A stretch of 41,240 nucleotides of DNA from CAZJNX01 sp964547415. Lineage in GTDB: Bacteria; Pseudomonadota; Alphaproteobacteria; Rhizobiales; Amorphaceae. This document shows, in pieces, positions 16,005-24,168 of the stretch (its first letter is position 1; the number at the start of each line of letters is the position of its first letter). The notes beneath the pieces were generated by a model that searched no databases, was not told where the DNA came from, and was given only the letters and a program-made list of their open reading frames with translations. A program made the position numbers and the translations under genes. The stretch is taken from contig CAZJNX010000010.1 of NCBI GenBank assembly GCA_964547415.1, positions 1 to 41,240 of the forward strand. The letters run 5' to 3'.

Positions 16005-16799
16005 TCAGCGGCCCTTGAAGGCCGGCTTGCGGCGCTCGTTGAAGGCGAGGACGCCCTCGCGGCGGTCCTCGGTCGGCACCATGCGGTTGTAGGCCTCGAT
16101 CTCGTAGGCGAGGCCGTCCCAGATGGACATGTCGACACCCCTCTGGATCGCCTGCTTGGCCTGCCGCACCGAGATCGGCGCGTTGCCCGCGATCCGCTCC
16201 GCCGTCCCGAGTGCGGCCTCGAGGAGCTCGGCGGGCGCGCAGACCCGGTTGACGAGGCCCCACGCCTCAGCCTCCGCGGCGGAGAAGGGGAGGCCCGTCA
16301 GGATCACCTCCTTGGCGCGGCGGGTGCCCATGGCGCGGGCGAGGTTCTGCGTGCCGCCCGCGCCCGGCATGATGCCGAGCGTCACCTCCGTGAGGGCGAA
16401 GCGGGCGGTCTCGGAGGCGTAGACGAAGTCGCACGCCGCGGCGATCTCGCACCCGCCCCCGTAGGCCGCGCCGTTGACGGCCGCGATCACCGGCAGCGGG
16501 CAGCCGACGATCGCCCGCACCATCCGCTCGAAGACGACGTGCTGGGCCTGCCAGGCCTCGTCCGTCATCCCCTTGCGCTCCTTGAGGTCGCCGCCCGCGC
16601 AGAACGCCTTCTCGCCCCGCCCGGTGAGGACGACGCAGCGCAGGTCCTTCAGGTCCACGAGCAGCGTCTCGAACACGTCCATGAGGTCGAGCCCCATCTG
16701 GGTGTTCATGGCGTTGGCCGCCTCCGGCCGGTCCAGCGTCACGCCGAGGACGTGCGGCCGCGGCCGCTCCAGCGCGAGGGTCTCGTAGCTATCGCGCAC
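16005..16799 (-). CDS. enoyl-CoA hydratase (AUH-like), first copy
   Basis: This 264-aa crotonase-fold protein hydrates an enoyl-CoA. Both catalytic glutamates are present, Glu118 (GGGCE) and Glu138 (ALTE), 20 residues apart as in crotonase. The oxyanion-hole segment FCAGGDLKERKGM (67-79) resembles the AUH/methylglutaconyl-CoA hydratase pattern. The GTG start at 16799 is supported by GGGAGAG upstream and overlaps the CoA-transferase stop by 11 bp, implying coupling. A clear paralogue lies at 27735-28532 at the end of the divergent unit. Confidence 0.92.
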   Translation of the reverse strand: MRDSYETLALERPRPHVLGVTLDRPEAANAMNTQMGLDLMDVFETLLVDLKDLRCVVLTGRGEKAFCAGGDLKERKGMTDEAWQAQHVVFERMVRAIVGCPLPVIAAVNGAAYGGGCEIAAACDFVYASETARFALTEVTLGIMPGAGGTQNLARAMGTRRAKEVILTGLPFSAAEAEAWGLVNRVCAPAELLEAALGTAERIAGNAPISVRQAKQAIQRGVDMSIWDGLAYEIEAYNRMVPTEDRREGVLAFNERRKPAFKGR

Positions 16800-17949
16800 C
16801 GGGCGCTCTCCCTGTCTTCGTCTTCTTGACCGCCTCGTCGTGCTCGCCGAGGCGCGGGGCCCGCCGCGTCGCCCGCGGCCGCTCGCCGGAGAAGGCGAGC
16901 GGCACGCCGACGAGGGGCAGCCCGCCCGCGTCCACCGTCATGCCGAGCGCCTCGGTCTGCGGGTGGCGGGCGACGGCGTCCACCGTCAGGAGCGGCGCGT
17001 TGGGGATGCCGAGGGCGTCGAGCGTCTCCGACAGGGGGCCGGGCTCCCACTCGGCGATCTTCTCGGCCACCATGCCGACGATCCGCTCCCGGTTCACGAC
17101 GCGGGCGGCGTTGGTCGCGAAGTCCGGGTCCTCGGCGAGGTGGTCGAGCGACAGCGCCCTGCACAGCTTGCGAAAGAGGTTGTCGTTGCCGGCTGCCACC
17201 ATCAGCCAGCCGTCCTTAGTGCGGAACGCTTCGTAGGGCACGATCTCGGCGACGCCCGAGCCGTGGGGCCGGCGCACGTCGCCCGCCGCCTCGTAGCCCG
17301 CGAGCGGGATCATCATCCAGGCAAGGCCGGTCTCGAAGAGCGAGGTCGCGACCCGCGTCCCCTCCCCCGTTTTCTGCCGCGCCATCAGCGCCGACAGGAT
17401 GCCGATGACCGACCACATCCCCGCGCCCATGTCGACGAGGGAGACGCCGACCCGCACCGGCGGCCGCTCGCCCCCCTCCCCCGTCACGCTCATGATGCCG
17501 GTGGAGGCCTGGACCAGCGGGTCGTAGCCGGGCTTGCCGGCGAGCGGGCCGGCCGCCCCGAAGGCGCCGAGGTCGCACCAGATGAGCGAGGGCTTGTCCG
17601 CCATCAGCGCCTCGGCCGAGAAGCCGAACTTCTCGAGCACCCCGGGCCTGAGGTTCTGAAGGACGACGTCCGCATCCTCGAGGATGAGGGCGCGCAGCGC
17701 CGCCGCGTCGTCCGCGTCCGCGAAATCGACGGTGATGCCTTCCTTGCCGCGGTTGAGGGAGGCGAAGGAGGACGAGGCGTCTTCCCAGAAGGGCGGGCCC
17801 CAGCCGCGGGCGTAGTCCCCGGTCGCGGGGTTCTCCACCTTGATGACGCGGGCCCCGAGGTCGGCGAGGACGAGCCCGCCGTAGGGCGCGGCGACGCTGT
17901 GGCCGAGTTCGACGACGACGATGCCGTCGAGCGGTTTGCCGAGATCCAT
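16789..17949 (-). CDS. family III CoA-transferase (CaiB/BaiF type)
   Basis: This 386-aa family III acyl-CoA transferase moves CoA from a donor thioester to a free carboxylate. The N-terminal GIVVVELGHSVAAPYGGLVLADLGARVIKVE block is cut here for brevity to its ends: VELGH (13-17) and ADLGARVIKVE (29-39). The VDFAD segment (74-78) and the catalytic aspartate, Asp173 in SLVDMGAG, are visible. It is the first gene of the leftward pathway operon, with GAGG before ATG 17949 and a good promoter just upstream. Relatives act on succinate, glutarate, itaconate, mesaconate and benzylsuccinate. Here a dicarboxylate is likely given the downstream enzymes. Confidence 0.93.
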   Translation of the reverse strand: MDLGKPLDGIVVVELGHSVAAPYGGLVLADLGARVIKVENPATGDYARGWGPPFWEDASSSFASLNRGKEGITVDFADADDAAALRALILEDADVVLQNLRPGVLEKFGFSAEALMADKPSLIWCDLGAFGAAGPLAGKPGYDPLVQASTGIMSVTGEGGERPPVRVGVSLVDMGAGMWSVIGILSALMARQKTGEGTRVATSLFETGLAWMMIPLAGYEAAGDVRRPHGSGVAEIVPYEAFRTKDGWLMVAAGNDNLFRKLCRALSLDHLAEDPDFATNAARVVNRERIVGMVAEKIAEWEPGPLSETLDALGIPNAPLLTVDAVARHPQTEALGMTVDAGGLPLVGVPLAFSGERPRATRRAPRLGEHDEAVKKTKTGRAPGAR

Positions 17950-17976
17950 CGGGTCCTCACCTCGCTTGCCGCGGCG

Positions 17977-18005
17977 AGCCTAGTGTGCCACCGTCGGAGC
18001 GTCAA
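17977..18005 (-). promoter_or_regulatory. sigma70-type promoter for the CoA-transferase operon
   Basis: On the minus strand TTGACG (18005-18000) and TAGGCT (17982-17977) are separated by exactly 17 bp, which would start transcription about 20 nt before the ATG at 17949. The palindromic operator at 18006-18017 directly abuts the -35 box. Confidence 0.6.
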
Positions 18006-18017
18006 TAAAACGTTTCA
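18006..18017. promoter_or_regulatory. LacI-family operator O1
   Basis: TAAAACGTTTCA is one base from the perfect palindrome at 19645-19656. The two sites share AAACGTTTCACCGC (14 nt). A/T-flanked palindromes with a central CpG are the normal target of LacI/GalR proteins, and a LacI-type gene lies at 26690-27718. The site sits between divergent genes and touches the leftward -35 box, so bound repressor could control both directions. Confidence 0.65.
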
Positions 18018-18032
18018 CCGCCGAAACGGCGG
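18011..18032. repeat. nested inverted repeats beside O1
   Basis: CGTTTC (18011-18016) and GAAACG (18023-18028) form a second, outward-overlapping inverted repeat that reuses the right half of O1. CCGCCG-AAA-CGGCGG (18018-18032) is a further perfect 6-bp palindrome. The third GAAACG half-site may widen the operator. A separate 6-bp hairpin CGCGGG/CCCGCG is at 18037-18053 in the ligase leader. Confidence 0.4.
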
Positions 18033-18077
18033 ACGACGCGGGCCGAACCCGCGCGAACGGAGAGGAGCGACGGCGCC

Positions 18078-19616
18078 ATGACGCCCCTGTCCTGGCAAAG
18101 GGAATGGTTGCCGCTCGCGCAGCGTTTCGCGGATCTGCCGGCCGTCGTCGACCGGGCGGGCACGACGACCTACGCCGAGTTGTTCGACCGGGCGGCCGGC
18201 GTCGCCGCGGCGCTCGGCGCGGGCGGGGAGCGGGTGGTCGCGACCATCGTGCCCAACGGCCGCCACGCCGTCGCGGCGTCCTGCGGCGTCGCCCTCGCGG
18301 GCCTCGCCGAGGCGCCGGTGAACCCGGCCCTCGCGCCCGAAGAAATCGCCCACTGCCTGTCGCTCGCGGGCGCCTCGACGGTGCTGGCCACGCGGGAGAG
18401 CGCCGAGCGCCTGCCACCGGCAGCGCCCGACGTCCTCCTCGTGGAGGACCTTCCGCCCGCCCCGCTCGCCACGCTCCCGCCCGTCGAGGTCGCGCCGGAC
18501 GCATGGACCCGCATCCTGTTCACCTCGGGCACCACCGGGCGGCCGAAGGGCATCGTCCACACCCACGGCGGCCGGTTCCTCGCGAACCTCCTGCAGCGGG
18601 CGAGCCTGCCGGTCGCCCCGGCGCCGGGGCGCTCCATCCTGCTGGTCACGCCCTTCGCCCACGGGGCGAGCCTCCTCACCCAGGCGGTCCTCGACGGCGG
18701 CGGTGCCGTCCGCCTGCTCCCCGGCATCGACGACGGCGAGGTCGCCGCCATCCTCCGCGCCGGCGCGGTGAACGAGATGTTCGCCCCCCCGACCGTCCTG
18801 CGCCGCATCCTCGACGCCCTCGGCGACGGCCGGATCGCGGGGATCGACACCGTCTTCTGCGGCACCGCTCCCCTCGCGCCGGACCTTTACGCCCGCGCGC
18901 GGGAGACGTTCGGCCCGGTCGTGCGCATCGCCTACGGCAAGACGGAGGTGGTGAACCCGATCACCGTCCTCTCCCCGGCCGAGACCGACCGGCACTACGC
19001 GGGCCCCGCGGCGAGCGAGGCCGCCTGCGTCGGCTGGCCCGCGAGCGGCGTGGAGGTGCGCGTGGAGACGGACGGCATGCCCGACGAGCGGGGCCGCACC
19101 ATCGGCCCCGTCCTCGTGCGCGCCCGCCACATGCTCGCAGCGACCCTGACGGAGCGGGGCGTCGTGCCCCACCCGCCGGACGCCTTCCACCGCACCGGCG
19201 ACCTCGGCTTCCTCGACGGCGAAGGCCGCCTCCACCTCGCCGGCCGCGAGGCGGACGTCATCAAGACGGGCGGCTACCGCTTCACCCCCGAGGAGATCGA
19301 GAACCGCCTCCGCCCGGCCCTCCCGGGGGCCGACGTCGCCGTCCTCGGCCTTGCCTCCGACTACTGGGGCGAGGTGATCCTCCTCGCCGTCGCGGACGGC
19401 CCGGCGGGCTGGCGCGACCGCCTCGCCCCGGCGCTCGATGCCCTCACCCCGTTCAAGCGCCCGCGCCTCTTTGCCGACGTCCCGGAGATCCCCCGCAACG
19501 CCCTCGGCAAGGTCGTCCGCGCCCGCCTCCGCGAGACGATCCTCGCCACCCACGTCTTCGAGGACGGACGCCGGCCGACCCTCGCGCCGCGACCGGAGGC
19601 CGCGGATCCCGGTTGA
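18078..19616 (+). CDS. acyl-CoA ligase / AMP-dependent synthetase (ANL family)
   Basis: This 512-aa cytoplasmic enzyme activates a carboxylate with ATP and CoA through an acyl-adenylate. The P-loop FTSGTTGRPKG is at 148-158. Later come AYGKTEVVNP (A5-like region), the TGDLG adenine/ribose motif, KTGGYRFTPEEIE (hinge), and the C-terminal NALGKVVR with the catalytic lysine. It is slightly short for the family but complete. GAGGAG precedes ATG 18078. It diverges from the CoA-transferase gene across O1, giving the regulon two alternative ways to make a CoA thioester. The gap to hyuA2 contains O2. The substrate acid is unknown. Confidence 0.92.
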   Translation: MTPLSWQREWLPLAQRFADLPAVVDRAGTTTYAELFDRAAGVAAALGAGGERVVATIVPNGRHAVAASCGVALAGLAEAPVNPALAPEEIAHCLSLAGASTVLATRESAERLPPAAPDVLLVEDLPPAPLATLPPVEVAPDAWTRILFTSGTTGRPKGIVHTHGGRFLANLLQRASLPVAPAPGRSILLVTPFAHGASLLTQAVLDGGGAVRLLPGIDDGEVAAILRAGAVNEMFAPPTVLRRILDALGDGRIAGIDTVFCGTAPLAPDLYARARETFGPVVRIAYGKTEVVNPITVLSPAETDRHYAGPAASEAACVGWPASGVEVRVETDGMPDERGRTIGPVLVRARHMLAATLTERGVVPHPPDAFHRTGDLGFLDGEGRLHLAGREADVIKTGGYRFTPEEIENRLRPALPGADVAVLGLASDYWGEVILLAVADGPAGWRDRLAPALDALTPFKRPRLFADVPEIPRNALGKVVRARLRETILATHVFEDGRRPTLAPRPEAADPG

Positions 19617-19618
19617 CA
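19613..19618 (+). promoter_or_regulatory. candidate -35 element before hyuA2
   Basis: TTGACA overlaps the ligase stop codon. An AT-rich CATATT at 19640-19645 could be a -10, but the 21-bp spacing is too long, so this is only a candidate. If used, O2 at 19645 would cover the start site, the usual place for repression. Confidence 0.3.
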
Positions 19619-19644
19619 GCCGCGCACCGTCGGGGCAACCATAT

Positions 19645-19656
19645 TGAAACGTTTCA
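19645..19656. promoter_or_regulatory. LacI-family operator O2
   Basis: TGAAACGTTTCA is a perfect 12-bp palindrome with a central CpG in the 144-bp gap between the ligase stop and hyuA2. It matches O1 at 11 of 12 positions, and both are followed by CCGC. It implies a second LacI-controlled promoter or a distal operator about 1.64 kb from O1, which could allow looping. Confidence 0.7.
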
Positions 19657-19760
19657 CCGCTCACGGGCGGGGAACCACAAGAACAACGGGACTGCGGCCG
19701 GGCGAGGGCCGCCGCCGGCTCGCAGCCGCGGCGGCCCGACCGGTCGCCGCGGGAGGACGG

Positions 19761-21818
19761 ATGCGCCGGATCGGGATCGACGTGGGCGGCACGTTCACCG
19801 ACGTCGTCATGGTGGACGACGCGGCGGGCACCGTGTGGGTGACGAAGACCGCGACGACCCCGGGCGACCCGACCCTCGGCGCCCTCGAGGGCCTCAGGAA
19901 GATCCTCGACCTGTCCGGCGCCGCGCCCGCCGACGTCGCCTTCATCGGCCACGGCACCACCATCGCCACCAACATGGTGATCGAGGGCAAGGGCGCGCGC
20001 ACCGGCCTTCTCACCACCCGCGGCTTCCGCGACATCCTGGAATTGCGCCGCGCCTACCGCCACGACCGGGCGGACCTCTACGACCTCTTCTTCGAGGCGC
20101 CGACCCCCCTCGTCCCCCGCCACCTGCGCCTCGAGGTGGACGAGCGCATCCGCTACGACGGCACCGTCGAGACGCCCCTCGACATGGACGGGCTCGACCG
20201 CTGCCTCGACGCCCTCAAGGCCGACGGGGTGGAGGCGATCGCCATCGCCTTCATCAACGCGCCCGTGAACGAGGCGCACGAGCGCGCCGCCCTCGCCCGG
20301 GTGCGCGAGCGCGTCAACGACGTGTTCGTGACCGGCTCGGTGGAGGTGAACCCGGAGATCATGGAGTACGAGCGCACCGCCACCACGGTGGTGAACGCCA
20401 TGCTCGGCCCCCGCTGCGGCGCCTACGCCCGCGGCTTCTCCGAGAAGGTGGGCGCGGCAGGCATCCACGCCGACATCTACTTCATGCAGTCGAACGGCGG
20501 CCTCACCCCGCCCGACGCCGTCGCCGAGCGCCCCGTCACCCTCCTGGAATCGGGCCCCGCCGGCGGCGTCACCGCCGTCGCGCGGCTGTGCGAGCGCCAC
20601 GGCATCCAGAACGCCATCGCCGGCGACATGGGCGGCACCAGCTTCGACGTCTCCCTCGTGCGCGAGGGGCGGCCGGAGACGCGCAACGACACCATGCTCA
20701 ACACCTGGACGATGCGCTGCCCCAACATCGACATCATCTCGATCGGCGCGGGCGGCGGCTCCATCGCCTGGATCGACGAGGGCGGCGGCGTGCGCATCGG
20801 CCCGGAGAGCGCGGGCGCCGACCCCGGCCCCGCCTGCTACGGCCGCGGCGGCGACCGCCCCACGGTGACCGACTGCAACCTCGTCCTCGGCCACGTGGAC
20901 CCGGGCCGCTTCATCGGCGGCGCCTTCGGCCTCGACGTCGAGGCCGCCCGCCGCGTGGTGGAGGAGCACGTCGCCCGCCCCCTCGGCGTCACGCTGGAGG
21001 AGGCGGCCCTCGTCGTGCGCAAGGTGGCGAACGCGCTGATGGCCCAGGCCATGCGCCTCGTCACCGTCGAGCGCGGCTACGACCCGCGGGACTTCGTGTA
21101 TGTCCCCTACGGCGGGGCCGGCCCGGTCCACGCGGTGGAGCTCGCCCGCGAGCTCGAGATCCCGAAGGTCGTCCTGCCGCCGATGCCCGGCGTCTTCTCC
21201 GCCTTCGGCATGCTCGTCTCCGACATCGTGCAGGACGCCCAGGCCCCCGTCGTCCAGAACGTGGAGGACGTGGACGCCGAGGCCCTGACGGAGCGCTTCG
21301 CGGCCCTCGAGGTCGAGGCGCGCGCCCGCATGAGCGCGGCGGGCCTGCCGGCGGAGGCCATCGCCATCGAGCGGCGGGCCGACTGCTCCTACCTCGGCCA
21401 GGGCGACACGATGCAGGTGCCCGTCGCCGGCGGCGCACTCGACCGGGCGGCCGTCGACGCCATCGGCACCGACTTCATGGCCGAGCACCGCCGCCAGTGG
21501 AACTTCGACCTCAAGAACCGGCCCGTGCGCCTCGTCAACATCCGCGTGCGCGCCATCGGCAAGGTGGGCACCAGCCGCACCGCCGGCGCCCGCGCCCGCA
21601 ACGGCGAGGCCCTCGCCCCCGCCGGCACCGCCCGCATCCGCGAGGCCGCGGGCTGGGTGGACATGCCCCTCTACCGGCGGGACGACCTGCGCGCCGGCGA
21701 CCGCCTCGCGGGGCCGCTCGTCGTGGAGGAATTGTCGAGCCGCCTCGCCATCGGGGCCGGCGACACCCTCGCGGTGAAGGACGACGCCACCATCGTCATC
21801 GCGATCGGGAGGGCCTGA
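19761..21818 (+). CDS. hyuA: hydantoinase A/oxoprolinase-family alpha subunit (second copy)
   Basis: This 685-aa protein has the same architecture as the first HyuA: N-terminal ATP-binding GIDVGGTFTDV (5-15), GHGTTIATN, LLESGPAGGVTAV, GDMGGTSFDVSL, SIGAGGGSIAW, GPESAGADPGPACYGRGG, and PYGGAGPVHAVELA. It is the ATP-using partner of the HyuB encoded next. ATG 19761 has GGGAGG at correct spacing; the longer frame from TTG 19644 would start inside operator O2 and is rejected. The sequence differs clearly from the 9201-11318 copy, so the two pairs are not a recent duplication. Ring opening of a lactam, hydantoin or imide, or carboxylation of a carbonyl, are the family options. Confidence 0.94.
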   Translation: MRRIGIDVGGTFTDVVMVDDAAGTVWVTKTATTPGDPTLGALEGLRKILDLSGAAPADVAFIGHGTTIATNMVIEGKGARTGLLTTRGFRDILELRRAYRHDRADLYDLFFEAPTPLVPRHLRLEVDERIRYDGTVETPLDMDGLDRCLDALKADGVEAIAIAFINAPVNEAHERAALARVRERVNDVFVTGSVEVNPEIMEYERTATTVVNAMLGPRCGAYARGFSEKVGAAGIHADIYFMQSNGGLTPPDAVAERPVTLLESGPAGGVTAVARLCERHGIQNAIAGDMGGTSFDVSLVREGRPETRNDTMLNTWTMRCPNIDIISIGAGGGSIAWIDEGGGVRIGPESAGADPGPACYGRGGDRPTVTDCNLVLGHVDPGRFIGGAFGLDVEAARRVVEEHVARPLGVTLEEAALVVRKVANALMAQAMRLVTVERGYDPRDFVYVPYGGAGPVHAVELARELEIPKVVLPPMPGVFSAFGMLVSDIVQDAQAPVVQNVEDVDAEALTERFAALEVEARARMSAAGLPAEAIAIERRADCSYLGQGDTMQVPVAGGALDRAAVDAIGTDFMAEHRRQWNFDLKNRPVRLVNIRVRAIGKVGTSRTAGARARNGEALAPAGTARIREAAGWVDMPLYRRDDLRAGDRLAGPLVVEELSSRLAIGAGDTLAVKDDATIVIAIGRA

Positions 21819-21821
21819 GCC

Positions 21822-23603
21822 GTGGACACCATCACCCACGAGATCATCCGCAACGGCCTCTACGCGGTCGCCCGCGAGATGAAGGCGGCGATGATGCGCA
21901 CCGCCGCGAGCCCCATCATCCACTCTGGCGGCGACGCCTCGGCGGCGATCTTCGACCGCCACATGCAGCTCGTCGCGCAGGGCAACGACATCCCCACCAT
22001 GATGGGCTCGGCCGTCATCTCCACGAAGGCGACGGTGGAGGCGATCGGGGTGGAGAACCTCCGCCCGGGCGACGTCATCATCTCCAACGACGCCTACCTC
22101 GCCGGCGGCAACCACCAGCCGGACGTGCAGCTCACCCGCCCCGTCTTCTTCGAGGGTGAGATCATCGCCTACACCATGACCCGCGGCCACTGGGTCGACA
22201 TCGGCGGCACCGCGCCCGGCAGCTTCACGCCCGTGACGTGGGACCTCCACGCAGAGGGCCTCCGGATCCCGCCCGTCATCCTCTACCGGAACGACGAGCC
22301 GGTGGAGGACCTCTTCCGCCTCATCGTCACCAACACCCGCGACGCCGACAACCGCCTCCTCGACATCAACGCCCAGTACGCCGGTACCTTCGTCGGCGGA
22401 GAGCGGATCGTGGAGATGGCGCGAAAGTTCGGCGCCGCGACGGTCGAGGCCGCGATGGCCGCTGCCCTCGACTACTCCGAGCGGCTGATGCGCGCCCGGA
22501 TCGAGCGCATCCCCGACGGCGTCTACGAGGGGAGCGACTTCATCGAGCCCGTCCAGGCGCCCGGCTGGCCGACCGACCTCCTCCCGGTGAAGGTGCGCAT
22601 CACCGTCGACGGCGACCGGATGACGTTCGACTACACCGGCACGGCGCAGCAGGTGCGCGGCGGCATCAACTGCCCCTACTCCGTCACCTGCAACAGTACC
22701 TGGTTCACGGTGAAGGCGATCACCGACCCTTCGATCCCGATCAATCAGGGCTGCTATCGCCCGGTGGAGCTCATCGCGCCCGAGGGCTCGCTCCTCAACT
22801 GCACCTATCCCGCCTCCGTCGTGAGCGGCGTAACGGAGACCTCGCCCCGCGTCATCGACATGCTCCTGAAGACGCTGTCGGCCGCCGTCCCCGACCGCGT
22901 CGTCGGGCAGAGCAACGACGCGGCCTGCTCCGGCATCTTCAGCGGCGCCGACACGGACGAGGATCGGGTGCGGGCGCTCCGCCGCCGGCACGTCCAGCAC
23001 ATCGACCCCCACGGCGGCGGCTTCGGCGCGCGGCCCATGCGCGACGGGGTGAACGCGATCCGCGTCCTCGTCGGCAACGCCGGCACAACGTCCGTCGAGC
23101 AGATCGAGCAGTTCGCCCCCCTCACCGTGGAGAGCTGGCACCTCGTGCCGGACTCGGGCGGGGCGGGCCGCTGGCGCGGCGGCCTCACCTGCGAGCGCGT
23201 CTACCGCGTCGGCTTCGAGGAGGCGACGCTCACTGTGATGGCCGAGCGCGGCCTCGTCGCGCCCGAGGGCCTGTTCGGCGGCCTTGCGGGCTGCGTCTTC
23301 TCCGCCGGCGTCGACCGCCCCGACGGCTCCCGCGAGACGGTGCCGTCGAAGGGCGCCTACGTCGTCGTGCGGAGCGGCGACCGCGTGTCGATCCGGCCCG
23401 CGGGCGGCGGCGGCTACGGCGACCCGCTCGACCGGGAGGCGGGCCGCGTCCTCGAGGACGTGCGCGACGGCTACGTGAGCGAGGCTGCGGCACGCGAGCA
23501 CTACGGCGTCGCCGTCGACACCGCGTCGTGGACGGTGAACGAGGTCGAGACGGCGGCGCTGCGCGAGGCGCTCGCCGCGAGCCGGGCGGACGCGGCACAG
23601 TGA
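21822..23603 (+). CDS. hyuB: hydantoinase B/oxoprolinase-family beta subunit (second copy)
   Basis: This 593-aa HyuB-family subunit starts at GTG 21822, 3 bp after the hyuA2 stop. Family marks: the N-terminal EIIRNGLYAVAREMKAAMM stretch, SNDAYLAGGNHQPDV, TRGHWVDIGG, FDYTGTAQQVRGG, a PHGGGFGARP segment, and the C-terminal PAGGGGYGDPLDREAGRV with the VLEDVRDGYVS tail. With HyuA2 it forms the ATP-dependent enzyme. The stop overlaps the TRAP small-permease start as GTGA, tying enzyme and uptake expression together. The last step of substrate recognition cannot be read from sequence. Confidence 0.93.
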   Translation: MDTITHEIIRNGLYAVAREMKAAMMRTAASPIIHSGGDASAAIFDRHMQLVAQGNDIPTMMGSAVISTKATVEAIGVENLRPGDVIISNDAYLAGGNHQPDVQLTRPVFFEGEIIAYTMTRGHWVDIGGTAPGSFTPVTWDLHAEGLRIPPVILYRNDEPVEDLFRLIVTNTRDADNRLLDINAQYAGTFVGGERIVEMARKFGAATVEAAMAAALDYSERLMRARIERIPDGVYEGSDFIEPVQAPGWPTDLLPVKVRITVDGDRMTFDYTGTAQQVRGGINCPYSVTCNSTWFTVKAITDPSIPINQGCYRPVELIAPEGSLLNCTYPASVVSGVTETSPRVIDMLLKTLSAAVPDRVVGQSNDAACSGIFSGADTDEDRVRALRRRHVQHIDPHGGGFGARPMRDGVNAIRVLVGNAGTTSVEQIEQFAPLTVESWHLVPDSGGAGRWRGGLTCERVYRVGFEEATLTVMAERGLVAPEGLFGGLAGCVFSAGVDRPDGSRETVPSKGAYVVVRSGDRVSIRPAGGGGYGDPLDREAGRVLEDVRDGYVSEAAAREHYGVAVDTASWTVNEVETAALREALAASRADAAQ

Positions 23604-24151
23604 GCGGGCCCGGGAACGGCGGCGGACGGCAACACCGGGAACCCTTCATCCGGCTCGACCGGTTCCTCGCCGACCTCGCCGGCGTCACCCTCGTCGCCAT
23701 GATGCTGCTGACGGTCATCTCGAGCACCGGCCGGTTCCTGTTCTCCATGCCGATCCCGGACATGGAGGCGATCGCCGAGATGCTGCTCGTCGCCGTCGTG
23801 TTCCTGCCGCTCGCCTACACCCAGGCCCGGCGCGAGCACGTGGAGGTGACGCTCTTCACCGACCCCGCTCCGGCGGCCGTCCGCCGCGCCCTCGTGTGGT
23901 TCGGCTGCCTCGTCGGCCTCCTCGCCTTCGCGGTCCTCGCCTACGCCATGGGCAAGGGCGCCGTCCGCGCCTTTGCCACGGGCGATGCCTACCTCGGCGT
24001 CAACCAGATCGTGACCTGGCCCGCCCGCGCGATCGCGGTCGTCGGCCTTCTCGCCCTCGTCCTGCGCCTCGCGCTCGACCTCACGGTCGCCCGCTACCGG
24101 GCGGCCGAAGCCATCGGCCCGGACCCGGACCGGACCGACACATACGAATGA
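23600..24151 (+). CDS. dctQ: TRAP transporter small membrane subunit (DctQ family)
   Basis: This 183-aa inner-membrane protein has four hydrophobic segments (about 28-48, 60-80, 98-118 and 138-158), the layout of DctQ. The family-typical stretch F..PIPDMEAIAEMLLVAVVF is present. It links the periplasmic receptor with the large DctM channel and drives uptake with a sodium or proton gradient. Its GTG start at 23600 overlaps the hyuB2 stop; the longer in-frame extension is antisense-like noise within hyuB2. Lacking ATP use, it differs in type from the ABC importer at the other hyuAB locus. Confidence 0.88.
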   Translation: MSGPGNGGGRQHREPFIRLDRFLADLAGVTLVAMMLLTVISSTGRFLFSMPIPDMEAIAEMLLVAVVFLPLAYTQARREHVEVTLFTDPAPAAVRRALVWFGCLVGLLAFAVLAYAMGKGAVRAFATGDAYLGVNQIVTWPARAIAVVGLLALVLRLALDLTVARYRAAEAIGPDPDRTDTYE

Positions 24152-24168
24152 AAACAGGAGGAAACGGC

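Noticed and set aside
19644..19760. N-terminal extension of hyuA2 from a TTG at 19644
   Set aside because: It would begin within operator O2, encodes arginine-rich noise, and ATG 19761 has a good GGGAGG ribosome-binding site directly before the ATPase motif.
18015..23501. A very long leftward open frame of about 1828 codons opposite the ligase and hyuAB2 genes
   Set aside because: It is antisense to three well-supported genes, is dominated by Ala/Arg/Gly/Val/His low-complexity sequence and results from high GC removing stop codons.
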